This document shows, piece by piece, positions 1 through 7,902 of a DNA stretch of 23,297 nt; positions within the stretch are counted from its first letter, which is position 1, and the number at the start of each line of letters is the position of its first letter. The notes below the pieces were generated by a model. That model saw nothing but the letters and a program-made list of their open reading frames with translations, was not told where the DNA came from and ran no database searches. Position numbers and translations under genes: made by a program. The DNA comes from JAAYAY01 sp964429355 (GTDB lineage Bacteria; Planctomycetota; Planctomycetia; Pirellulales; Thermoguttaceae), in assembly GCA_964429355.1 (NCBI GenBank), contig CAYSCH010000119.1, forward strand, positions 1 through 23,297, given 5' to 3'.

Positions 1-148
1 TGGTTTGTGGGGGTACCACCCAAGTGGCCAACGTATTTCTGGGCGCGCCGATTTGCGATTTCACCGCCGAGTGGTGACGGCAACCGTGACCGTGTCGAGA
101 GCCGTTCTTCCAACCCCAAGTAATTCGATCAGAAAGCGGAGATCTGAG

Positions 149-1135
149 ATGGACCCAAAAGACGCTTGGCTGCGATGGATATTTTTGGTGGCTCTGATCC
201 TGCCGGTGCTTGCCGCTCCCGCTCCTGCCGACCAGCCGTCCCTGCGGACCATGAAATATGCCTCGCAATCGGCCGCGGCGGCCGAGGCCTGGCAGCAGGA
301 CGTGCGGGCGAGACTGTTTCGGACCATGAGGATGGATGACCTGGTGGCCGAGGAGGCCCAGATCGCCCTGATGCCGCAGGTTGTCGGTACCGCCGACAAG
401 GGCAAGTACATCGAACGGGAGATCGAAATCCACTCCACGTCCGCACGCACCATGCGTGTGCTGGTCACCGTGCCGAAGGATGCCCTCCTCCCATCCCCTG
501 CCGTCGTCTGCATCCACGGCCATGGCGGCAATCGCCGGGTCGTCCACGATGAATTGAAGATCTACAAGGGATTCGCGGCCGAGCTGGCCTCTCGCGGCTA
601 TGTTACCATTGCCACCGATGTGGGCCAGCACAATGTCTATGAGGAGAACCGCACGCTCATGGGCGAACGGCTCTGGGACCTCATGCGATGCGTGGATTAC
701 CTGCGCTCGATGACTGAGTTAGATCCGAACCGGATCGGCTGTGCCGGCCTGTCGCTCGGGGGCGAAATGGCCATGTGGCTCGGCGCCATGGATACCCGCG
801 TCGCGGCCACCGTCAGCAGCGGCTTCCTCACCCGAATGGACCAGATGGAACAGAACCACTGCATGTGTTGGAAGTTCGATGGCCTGCGCGAACTGGTCGA
901 CTTCCCCGATATCTACTGCCTGACGGCCCCGCGTCCGCTCCTCTGCCAGAACGGCGAGAAGGAACCTCCGTCGCAGTTCCCGCCCTCGATTGCCCGGCCC
1001 GCCATGGAGGAGATCCGCGTGGCCTACTCCGACATGGGAAAACCGGGCAACGTGCAGCTTCACGTTCACGAAGGCGCCCATGAGATCGCCCTGCCGAAGC
1101 TGCTGGAATTCTTCGACCAGCAGCTCGGCAAGTAA
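149..1135 (+). CDS. Secreted alpha/beta hydrolase (dienelactone hydrolase / acetyl-xylan-esterase-like)
   Basis: The product is a 328-residue serine hydrolase, probably an esterase acting on an ester-substituted substrate outside the cytoplasm. Residues 1-27 form a signal peptide with a hydrophobic core (IFLVALILPVL) and an APAPA-type cleavage site. HGHGG at 124-128 is the oxyanion-hole loop. The nucleophile elbow is GLSLGG with Ser202, and the catalytic His is probably His311 in HEGAHE. The acid is less clear; Glu270 and Glu272 are candidates. The reading frame is open further upstream, but ATG 149 is preferred because GGAG lies 7 nt upstream and the signal peptide starts there. The gene converges on the oxidoreductase at 1144 with only 8 bp between the stops and no visible terminator. 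Family membership is solid from the motifs; the substrate is unknown. The 148 bp upstream contain no recognisable gene. Confidence 0.88.
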   Translation: MDPKDAWLRWIFLVALILPVLAAPAPADQPSLRTMKYASQSAAAAEAWQQDVRARLFRTMRMDDLVAEEAQIALMPQVVGTADKGKYIEREIEIHSTSARTMRVLVTVPKDALLPSPAVVCIHGHGGNRRVVHDELKIYKGFAAELASRGYVTIATDVGQHNVYEENRTLMGERLWDLMRCVDYLRSMTELDPNRIGCAGLSLGGEMAMWLGAMDTRVAATVSSGFLTRMDQMEQNHCMCWKFDGLRELVDFPDIYCLTAPRPLLCQNGEKEPPSQFPPSIARPAMEEIRVAYSDMGKPGNVQLHVHEGAHEIALPKLLEFFDQQLGK

Positions 1136-1143
1136 CGGATCCG

Positions 1144-2427
1144 TCACACAAACTCCGTGATCCCCGGCATCGCCGTGGCATAGTTGCCGTTGGCGTCTGG
1201 CTTGAACGGCGGCTCGGCTTCGAAACTGTACTCTTTCTGCGTGAAGCTGAGGGTCGAGTTCATCGCCTGTTCCCAGGTGATCTCCTTTCCCGTGTAGCAG
1301 ACCATCTGGGCCAGGATCGCCAGCATCGAACTGGTAAACATGTAGGAGCTGTTGTTCACCGGCTTGCCGGCTCGGATGCCGTCGAACAACTCCTTGTGCT
1401 CCTGGTCGTACATGCTCACCTCCGGGCCGTCGTACTTCCACTCCGTGGCGCCGGTGATCCTGCAGCGCGAGGGCATGTGTGCCTGGCCTTTCGTGCCGAA
1501 GACCGTGTCGGTCGTGCCGTTGTGGCAGTTGGGAATATCACGGCAGAAGCCGAACATGCGAACGCCGCTCTCGTACTCGAAGACCACCGAGAAATGGTCG
1601 AACTGGTCTCCGTACTTCGGATCGAGACAGACCTGCCGCCCTCCCATTCCCCAGGCCTTCAGCGGCGGCACGTCGCCCAGCACCCACGAGCCTTTATCGA
1701 TGCTGTGGATCAACTGCTGGGCCGTCTGGTCGCCCGAGAGCCAGTTGAAGTGATACCAGTTCTGATATTGGTAGTACATCTCGCTCCACTCAGGCTGTCG
1801 CGGCCGCAGGATGTAGGGCTGCGTCAGGTAGTTCTCCTGAACGGTGATAATGTCGCCGATGGCACCGTCTTGGATCCGTCTGATTGTCTCGCGGACCCCC
1901 AGATCGTAGCGCCAGCAGAGCCCTGAGACGAGCGACAGGCCCTTCTTCTTCGCTTCCTCGGCCGCCGCCATGGCCACCTTGAGCCCTGGGGCATCCAGCC
2001 CGTGGGGCTTCTCGCAGAAGATGTGCTTGTTGGCCGCAACAGCCGCCGTCAGGTGGGTCGGGTGGAAATGCGACGCGCCTGCGATCAGCACCACGTCCGA
2101 ACTATCGATCACCTTCTGATACGCGTCGAAACCCACAAACATGTGGTCATCGTCGACGGCCACCTGGTCTGGCTTCTCCTGCTTGAGTCGCTCACGGGCC
2201 CCGCTTACCCGATCCTCGAAGATGTCGCACATCGCCACGAGGCTCACGTCCGGACCGGCATTCATCGCATTGACGGCCGCCCCGCTGCCGCGGCCGCCAC
2301 AACCGATCAGCCCGATCTTGATCTTGTCGCTGCCCGCGGCATGCGCGCCGCGAAGGAGCGAGAGCGGAGCGGCCGCGGCTGCCCCAGCAACGAGAGTCGA
2401 CTTCAGAAAATCACGGCGAGTGGTCAT
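1144..2427 (-). CDS. Tat-exported Gfo/Idh/MocA family oxidoreductase
   Basis: This 427-residue NAD(P)-dependent oxidoreductase belongs to the Gfo/Idh/MocA family, whose members act on sugars, inositols and related polyols. Residues 1-31 are a Tat signal peptide with the twin-arginine motif TRRDFLK, an Ala-rich hydrophobic stretch and an AHA-type cleavage site. The Rossmann nucleotide-binding loop is GCGGRG at 42-47. The catalytic-lysine motif EKP is at 139-141, and H241/D244 match the usual HxxD site. ATG 2427 is chosen because AGGAG lies 6 nt upstream and the Tat motif starts immediately after it; the frame is open 13 codons further upstream. The gene lies 60 bp downstream of the FG-GAP gene on the same strand, so the two are probably co-transcribed. 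The substrate cannot be deduced. Confidence 0.92.
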   Translation of the reverse strand: MTTRRDFLKSTLVAGAAAAAPLSLLRGAHAAGSDKIKIGLIGCGGRGSGAAVNAMNAGPDVSLVAMCDIFEDRVSGARERLKQEKPDQVAVDDDHMFVGFDAYQKVIDSSDVVLIAGASHFHPTHLTAAVAANKHIFCEKPHGLDAPGLKVAMAAAEEAKKKGLSLVSGLCWRYDLGVRETIRRIQDGAIGDIITVQENYLTQPYILRPRQPEWSEMYYQYQNWYHFNWLSGDQTAQQLIHSIDKGSWVLGDVPPLKAWGMGGRQVCLDPKYGDQFDHFSVVFEYESGVRMFGFCRDIPNCHNGTTDTVFGTKGQAHMPSRCRITGATEWKYDGPEVSMYDQEHKELFDGIRAGKPVNNSSYMFTSSMLAILAQMVCYTGKEITWEQAMNSTLSFTQKEYSFEAEPPFKPDANGNYATAMPGITEFV

Positions 2428-2487
2428 GGCTGTCTCCTGTTGAGTGGTGTGTTCCAGTACCTCCAAAATCCGCCTTGAGCTGGTTGC

Positions 2488-3681
2488 CTACTTCGCCGGC
2501 TTGCTCAGGAAGACGAAAGTCCCTTTCTTGTTGCCCACGATCACGTCGGGGACCGAATCGGCGTTGAGTTGAGCGGCTGCCACTTGCGTGCCCACGCCCG
2601 AGTCGTCGTCGATCATGTGGGGAACAAACTTGGCCCCGTCGGCACCTCGCTGCAGTTCGAACCAGTAGACGACCGCCGGCGCATTGGGTTCCTTGTCCCC
2701 CTCCGGGCCGTGGGCCCAGAATCGCTTGCCGGTAACGAAATCCATCAGCCCGTCGCCGTTCATATCGGCCAGATCGAAGGCATGAAGCTGGCTGATCCGC
2801 AGATCGCTGGAATTCATGTCCGGCTCGGGGGGCAGAATCACGTTCTGCTCGAAGCGGATGCCCCCCTGGGCGTCGCGGACCTGCTTCTGCCAGACCAGGC
2901 CGTAGAGGTGGCAGTGCCAGGCCGTCACCACGTCGTTGAGCTTGTCGCCGTCGATGTCGTAGACCAGCAGTTGGGCCGCGGCTTCGGCAAACTTGCAGGG
3001 ATGCTGGACCCAGGGTTTGTCCGCCGTGAGGTCGGCCGGCTGCTCCCACCAGCATCCGCTCTCCAGAACGTCGACACGCCCGTCGCCGTTGATGTCGCCG
3101 ATGCCGACGCCGTGGGTGTATCGCTGGTAGTCGCCCTGCGTGCTCACCTTGTGGAACGTCCACGGCTGGTCCGGCTTGGCCGGATCCCACTGGCCATACC
3201 CCAGGAATCCGTCGATGTTGTAGACCAGTTCCGGCAGCCCGTCACCAGTTACATCGCCCCAGACCGGCGACTCGTTGCCGACATTCGTCAGCGCCGCATG
3301 CTCTTTCCACGGCCCCGGTTTTCCGGCCGGATTTTCGTACCATGATCCATCTTTGCCCGGCCACGGCACGTAGAGAATGTCGCACCATTGGTCGCCGTTG
3401 AAATCGCCCGTGTAGGTCAGAAAGTTCTCGGAGTAGCCCTTGGGATCATACTCCTCGACGGCTCGGACCTCATGACGCTGCTGGAAATCGGGCCCGGCAT
3501 ACCAGTAGGGGCCGGAGACCACGTCCATCTTGCCGTCCCGATTGAAGTCGCCGTAATAGGCCCCTTCGCAGAGAAACTTGTCGCTCAGTTGGAGCTTCTC
3601 GAAGGCGATGTCCGGCGCTGCCGCAGAGCAGTGAGCGCCAATCGCCGCCGCCAATAGGATCGCAAATACCAGGTATCTCAT
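2488..3681 (-). CDS. Secreted FG-GAP/VCBS-repeat seven-bladed propeller protein
   Basis: This 397-residue exported protein is built almost entirely of FG-GAP/VCBS repeats. A signal peptide covers about residues 1-22. Seven Asp-rich calcium-loop motifs of the form D-x-N/D-x-D-G-x-x-D are visible, near residues 43-55, 92-103, 142-153, 195-206, 241-252, 305-316 and 370-381. Seven repeats are the number needed for one closed integrin-alpha-like propeller. The seventh (AQLNADSVPD) is the most degenerate. No catalytic motif is visible, so a binding or scaffold role is likely (inference). The frame is open about 100 codons upstream across the intergenic element, but ATG 3681 has AAGGAG 8 nt upstream and begins the signal peptide. 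The oxidoreductase gene follows after 60 bp. Confidence 0.88.
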   Translation of the reverse strand: MRYLVFAILLAAAIGAHCSAAAPDIAFEKLQLSDKFLCEGAYYGDFNRDGKMDVVSGPYWYAGPDFQQRHEVRAVEEYDPKGYSENFLTYTGDFNGDQWCDILYVPWPGKDGSWYENPAGKPGPWKEHAALTNVGNESPVWGDVTGDGLPELVYNIDGFLGYGQWDPAKPDQPWTFHKVSTQGDYQRYTHGVGIGDINGDGRVDVLESGCWWEQPADLTADKPWVQHPCKFAEAAAQLLVYDIDGDKLNDVVTAWHCHLYGLVWQKQVRDAQGGIRFEQNVILPPEPDMNSSDLRISQLHAFDLADMNGDGLMDFVTGKRFWAHGPEGDKEPNAPAVVYWFELQRGADGAKFVPHMIDDDSGVGTQVAAAQLNADSVPDVIVGNKKGTFVFLSKPAK

Positions 3682-4023
3682 GGATCGAACTCCTTGTCTG
3701 TTTCTAGATGGCCTTGCGTGATTCGCGAAAAAATAGTCGTCCTGAAGATAGCCGCGGGCTTGCCCCACGCTCGGGTTGCGTCCGTGTTTTGCCTTCGAAC
3801 GTCCCACCGAGTTCCTGATCGCCTTGCCGCAATTCCCTCTGGGAATCACGCAAGGCCATTTAGTCTGCGAGGCTCGTGTGCCGCACGAGTCCCCGTCGTT
3901 CACGCGACTCTCTGCGTCAAGTTCCCTTGCGGAACCCGGGAACCACCTCTTGCAGCCGTTGACAGAAGTCTGCCGGTTGCACAAATCGATGTCCCCGGGG
4001 CGTTTGCCTTTTGTCAGGGCCTC
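3682..4023. other. Intergenic gap with several stem-loops
   Basis: This 342-bp gap separates the HEAT gene from the FG-GAP gene and holds no convincing gene. Besides the inverted-repeat element there is an 8-bp stem with one wobble pair around 3871-3891 (CTCGTG-TGCCG-CACGAG core). A second fold pairs GTTCCC (3921-3926) with GGGAAC (3938-3943), or alternatively GTTCC with GGAAC (3931-3935). None is followed by a T-tract on the minus strand, so a classical terminator is not supported. The promoter of the FG-GAP gene may lie here, but no good -10/-35 pair was found. Confidence 0.5.
3704..3863. repeat. 160-bp MITE-like element with 20-bp terminal inverted repeats
   Basis: The left arm (3704-3724) reads CTAGATGGCCTTGCGTGATT plus C. 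The right arm (3843-3863) is its reverse complement with one mismatch. The inner 17 bp, ATGGCCTTGCGTGATTC (3708-3724 and 3843-3859), match perfectly. The 118 bp between the arms do not encode a transposase. A small hairpin, AATTCCC-TCT-GGGAAT (3832-3846), overlaps the inner edge of the right arm. The size and layout fit a non-autonomous miniature element or a long RNA stem-loop. A target-site duplication is not clear; both ends carry TA within the arms. Confidence 0.6.
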
Positions 4024-6132
4024 CTACTTCGGCATCGGCAGCAGGATCGTGGCGTTCTCCGCGAAGGTTGCCTCGCCTGCCTTGCCGTCAATGCGGTACT
4101 GGATCTTGAGCTGTTTGACCACGCTCGCAACCGGATCGCCGCCGAAAGCCTCGTTGTAGCTCGCCGACGGCAGCATGATCAACGGAAGGCTCCCGGCACG
4201 GCTGCGCACGATCTCCGTGACGTCCTTGAACGTCGTGCCGGCGCCATATTCCGCCTTGACAATCTCGACCTTGACCGGTTCCTGGCCCGCCTGTGCGAGC
4301 AACTCGCGGACATCGGCCGTTCCGCCAATCTTCTGGGCGATGACCAGTGCCGTTGCCTTGGCCGTATCGGCCAGTGCCGGTGTCTTGGCGATTTCGACCG
4401 CCAGCCGCATGGCTTCCACGCTGGGATAGCGTTCGAGCACCTCCAAGACGAGCTTCTTCTCGTCATCGCGCTCGGCCGCCTTCAAAGCCTCGCGGCACAT
4501 CTCGGCGCGCTGCTGCTCGGGAACGTCAAACTGCCGCACGATGCGAATGAATCCTCGCAGGGCACGGACTTTGTACTTGGCGTCCAGTTCGCTCTTGGCC
4601 AGATCCAAGAGCACCGGCGCCGCATCCACGCTCATCCACTTGCCTAACAACTCGCTGGCAAGGTCCTGCAGTTTGGTGTCTCCGCTCCTGGCCGCCGCGC
4701 CGATCGCCTCCAGTGCGGTTGCACCCTCCATGGCCCCGAGGGTTTCCAGCAGGGTGGCCTTTTCCGCCGCCGCCTTTGGCATGGCGGCAACCAGTTTCTG
4801 GGCACAAGCCTCGCGATCCGGCATGCGAACGCAGGCGGCAAGCAGTGCCTTGGACGCCGGCCCACGGTCTTCCGAGTGCTTGGGGGCAAGAACCCGCTCG
4901 ACGAGGACCGAAACGTTCGCCAGATCGACCGTCTCTCCCAGGGCCGTGAGCGCGGCCGCACGAATGGCGCCGTCGGCGTCGTCGGCCGCCTCGATCAGGG
5001 CCGGAACGGCCGGAATGCGGCGTCGCCCGACCATGTCGATCAAGACCTCCCGCACGTCCCCCTTGGCCTCGGCCAGACGTGCCACGATTTCCTCATTAAC
5101 ACCCTCGCCGGGCAGTGCCTCCATGGCCTCTCGAGCAGACCGAGCCGTGTCTACCTCTCCCTTGGTTGCCAGGTCGAGCAACACAGGAATGCACGACGCA
5201 TCCCCCAATTGTTTCACGACATTGATCGCGGCCACGCGCACGGATTCCGGGCCGTCCTTGGCCACCGCCAGCATGGCGGGCAGCACGGCCGCATCGCCTC
5301 GATCGGCCAATGCCAGGATCACCAACGGCCTGCGCTCCGCAGCCACCTTGGGCAGGCTCGCAACCAATGCTTCCGTAACTCCCTCCCCCGAAAGCTCACG
5401 GGCGGTGGAGAGCGCGATGCCAAACAGCGCCTTATCGTCCGATTGGAACAGTTCGAGCAGCACGGAAACACCCTCGGCCTGCCGAGCCAGGATCGCCCCG
5501 CGACTGGCTTCCACAATCCGCTGCTTGACCACATCCGCCTTGCGAACGCCGTCGTAGACTCGCACCGCTTCGTCCAGTTTCCCGGCAGCCATGAGCTGTT
5601 CCGCGCAGAGCACACACCCTTCCGCAACGGCCGATCGAACGGTATCCGGGGCATCGGCCAAAGCCGCCTCGAGGATCGTGGTCGCCTCGGTTCCGCCGAT
5701 CTTTCCCAGAGTCACTGCGGCAGCCGCAGCCACATCCCCATCGTCGGCCTTCAGGAGCGGCGCCAGATCGCCGACCGCTTTGCTGTCGCGGCGTACGCCG
5801 ATCGAATTCACCACGCCCACGAGCAGCCGCCCGCTGACCTTCCCGAGCGCATCACGCAGCGCCTGGTCGGCTGCCGGTCCGGGAATGGCTTCCAGGGTGA
5901 TCCGCGCCCATGATGCAAGTTCGGCGTCTTCCAGGAGCGGTGCCAAGGCGGGAACCGCCTCCTCGGTGCCAAAGACGGCCAATCGCTTGCAGGTGATCGC
6001 CTTTTCCGCCTTCGGCGCATCCGATTTCAGCACACCCACCAGGGCGGCGCTATCCGGCTGCTCCGCCGCGCTCGCTGGAACGGTTACGGCAAGCAGCATC
6101 ACAAGCCCAAGAGAATATCCAGTCATACGCAT
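4024..6132 (-). CDS. Secreted HEAT-repeat protein with DnaJC11/DUF3395-like C-terminal domain
   Basis: This 702-residue exported alpha-solenoid protein has a signal peptide at about residues 1-22 (ASA-type cleavage before AEQ). Residues 25 to about 615 are Ala/Leu-rich helical repeats of 30-40 residues typical of HEAT/PBS-lyase repeats, for example 'AVPALAPLLED', 'IPVLLDLATKGE' and 'VPALIEAADDADGAIRAAAL'. The last 83 residues (620-702) differ: they are beta-like, with YGAG, KDVT, FGGDP and VKQLKIQYRIDGK motifs. These resemble, from memory, the C-terminal domain of DnaJ homologue C11 (DUF3395). ATG 6132 is preferred over ATG 6126 because GGAAGAAG/AAGGAA lies about 8 nt upstream of it. The upstream oxidoreductase gene ends 82 bp away on the same strand. 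A role as a protein-protein scaffold is likely; no enzymatic motif is seen. Confidence 0.87.
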   Translation of the reverse strand: MRMTGYSLGLVMLLAVTVPASAAEQPDSAALVGVLKSDAPKAEKAITCKRLAVFGTEEAVPALAPLLEDAELASWARITLEAIPGPAADQALRDALGKVSGRLLVGVVNSIGVRRDSKAVGDLAPLLKADDGDVAAAAAVTLGKIGGTEATTILEAALADAPDTVRSAVAEGCVLCAEQLMAAGKLDEAVRVYDGVRKADVVKQRIVEASRGAILARQAEGVSVLLELFQSDDKALFGIALSTARELSGEGVTEALVASLPKVAAERRPLVILALADRGDAAVLPAMLAVAKDGPESVRVAAINVVKQLGDASCIPVLLDLATKGEVDTARSAREAMEALPGEGVNEEIVARLAEAKGDVREVLIDMVGRRRIPAVPALIEAADDADGAIRAAALTALGETVDLANVSVLVERVLAPKHSEDRGPASKALLAACVRMPDREACAQKLVAAMPKAAAEKATLLETLGAMEGATALEAIGAAARSGDTKLQDLASELLGKWMSVDAAPVLLDLAKSELDAKYKVRALRGFIRIVRQFDVPEQQRAEMCREALKAAERDDEKKLVLEVLERYPSVEAMRLAVEIAKTPALADTAKATALVIAQKIGGTADVRELLAQAGQEPVKVEIVKAEYGAGTTFKDVTEIVRSRAGSLPLIMLPSASYNEAFGGDPVASVVKQLKIQYRIDGKAGEATFAENATILLPMPK

Positions 6133-6214
6133 TTCGCTTCTTCCTTTTCAATATCGAACAAACCCGTGAACTCTGAACCTTGTCAACCGACAACCTTTTA
6201 AGCCGCTGGCAGAC

Positions 6215-7501
6215 TCAGATTCTCCACGGCTCGCGCAAGGCCTCCGACCGCAGGCGGTTGGCCTGGTCATCATTCAGAAACTCGTTCTTCACGGGATCGT
6301 ACTGGAGTTTGCGGTTGAGGAAGATGGCAATGTTCGACGCGTGGCAGGCGATGTGCGAATAGCAGGCCGCGTCGGCATTGGCCAGCGGTTGGCTGCGGGT
6401 CTTCACACAGTTCAGGAAATCGCGGACATGGAACGTGGCCGGATAGCCGCCGATCTCTTCCACCTTCCGGCCTGCGAGCAGTTCCGGCGAACTCAGCACG
6501 AACTTGCCGCTGTCGCCGGTCTCGATCCAGCCGTCATCGCCTTCGAATCGCACTGGGCAGGAGCCAAGCGGGAGCCAGCCCTCGTTGCGAATGACCAGCT
6601 TGACGCCGCTGGCATAAGTGGCGACGACCGCGTCGCCCGCCGGCGGATTGTACTCGACCGGGGCCGTGTGGTCGGCATTGGCTGCCCATTGGCAGAGGTC
6701 GACGCAATGAGATCCCCACTCGAGGACTCCCCCGCCGACCATGCCGCCCCCCTTCTCGAAATTGAAACCATCCAGGAGCGCCTTGTTGAACGGTCGCCAG
6801 GCCGCCGGGCCCAGGTACAAGTCCCAGTCGATCTGTTCCTTGGGCGGCAGCGGTTCTTCCGGGAGCCAGCCGCTGCTGACTGTGCTCAATCCGGCTGGGT
6901 GGGCGTAGACGGTGCGGAGTGTGCCCAGTCGCCCGGTTCGAGCCAGTTCGCAGGCAAATGCAAAGTGGGGCAGATTTCGTCGCTGAGTCCCGGCCTGGAA
7001 AATTCTGCCGGTCCGGCGCATCGTCTCCGCCAATGCCAGACTTTGCGAAATGTTCTTCGTGCACGGCTTCTCGCAGTACATGTCCTTGCCGGCTCGGGCG
7101 GCATACATCGCCGCAGTCGCGTGCCAGTTCGGGCCCGTTGCGATCAGCACCGCGTCGATGTCGTCGCGCTCGAGCAGCTCGCGGAAATCCACGTAGGTGG
7201 CACAGTCTTGATTGCCGTTCTTACCGTCGATCGTCATCTTGACTGAGGTCCGCCGCACGGCCTTCACATCGCAAACGGCCACAAACTGAACGTCCGGTTG
7301 CTCCAGGAAGCATCCCAGGTCGTAGCCGCCGCGGCTGCCGATGCCGATGCCACCCATCACGATTCGGTTGCTGGCAGCTACCGTCCCGTTCTTGCCCAGG
7401 GCTGTGCCCGGTATGAAATGAGGCGCAGCCAATAGTGCGCTGGCCTGGATTGCGGACTTCAAAAATCGACGTCGAGGAAGCTTGATACGTTGTTCGGGCA
7501 T
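6215..7501 (-). CDS. Tat-exported Gfo/Idh/MocA family oxidoreductase
   Basis: This 428-residue NAD(P)-dependent oxidoreductase has a Tat signal peptide at about residues 1-36 (PRRRFLKS followed by a hydrophobic segment). The nucleotide-binding loop is GIGIGSRG at 51-58, EKP is at 144-146, and H265/D268 form the HxxD site. The C-terminus ends with the 'YDP..NEFLNDDQANRL' signature of the bacterial Gfo/Idh C-terminal alpha/beta domain (PF19051 type). ATG 7501 is chosen over an in-frame ATG at 7564 because GGAG lies 7 nt upstream and the Tat motif is then close to the start. It is the first gene of the leftward block, divergent from the third oxidoreductase at 7903. It is only a distant relative of the enzyme at 1144-2427, so it is not a recent duplicate. 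Confidence 0.92.
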   Translation of the reverse strand: MPEQRIKLPRRRFLKSAIQASALLAAPHFIPGTALGKNGTVAASNRIVMGGIGIGSRGGYDLGCFLEQPDVQFVAVCDVKAVRRTSVKMTIDGKNGNQDCATYVDFRELLERDDIDAVLIATGPNWHATAAMYAARAGKDMYCEKPCTKNISQSLALAETMRRTGRIFQAGTQRRNLPHFAFACELARTGRLGTLRTVYAHPAGLSTVSSGWLPEEPLPPKEQIDWDLYLGPAAWRPFNKALLDGFNFEKGGGMVGGGVLEWGSHCVDLCQWAANADHTAPVEYNPPAGDAVVATYASGVKLVIRNEGWLPLGSCPVRFEGDDGWIETGDSGKFVLSSPELLAGRKVEEIGGYPATFHVRDFLNCVKTRSQPLANADAACYSHIACHASNIAIFLNRKLQYDPVKNEFLNDDQANRLRSEALREPWRI

Positions 7502-7902
7502 AAGGCCTCTCCTTCTGGGTTGACTTTCCATAGACTCTACTTGTACTCGCTTGGGCAACGACAATCCAGAGAGGGGGATGGCGAATGATCAAACTCAAAT
7601 GCCGGAGGTTGCGGCTCGAAGTGCTGCCAGCTGTGGCGGAGTAGCTGCTGGATTGCATGGATCGCCTCATTCTGTAAGCATCTTGATTCTTTTGGGGGGT
7701 GGCGTTACACAAGTTGAGGGAGTTGGGGCGTCAAGCCCGACACTCCAGAGATTTCAGCCTCCTCTCGTCGCGATGGAAGGTTGCCGGTCGCTTCGCTATC
7801 ATTGGGAGACGGTTGCTGCTGGGAATGCGTCCGAGCGGAGCCACTGTGGGGGATGCCGGCTTGGATGCGTCGGATCGGTATCTGGGGGCAAAGGAGGTAC
7901 TC
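7502..7902. other. Divergent promoter region between two oxidoreductase genes
   Basis: This 401-bp gap must hold the promoters for both divergent transcripts. On the minus strand a TTGACG hexamer (complement of 7729-7734) could be a -35 box, but its -10 partner is poor. On the plus strand TTGACT (7520-7525) also lacks a good -10. Frames are open across parts of the gap, but none has a ribosome-binding site and recognisable protein content. No operator repeat was found. Confidence 0.4.
7891..7898 (+). promoter_or_regulatory. Strong ribosome-binding site that fixes a GTG start
   Basis: AAGGAGGT is a near-perfect Shine-Dalgarno sequence ending 4 nt before GTG 7903. It decides the start of the downstream oxidoreductase, whose frame is open 68 codons further upstream. 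The extra upstream codons would place the twin-arginine motif far from the N-terminus. Confidence 0.85.

Noticed and set aside
3694..4647. Open frame on the plus strand across the 3704-3863 element and the HEAT gene end
   Set aside because: Composition is that of a shadow of the HEAT gene plus intergenic DNA, and no domain is recognisable.
6930..6945. GGTTCGAGCC resembling a tRNA T-arm
   Set aside because: It lies inside the second oxidoreductase gene and no acceptor or anticodon stem can be drawn around it.
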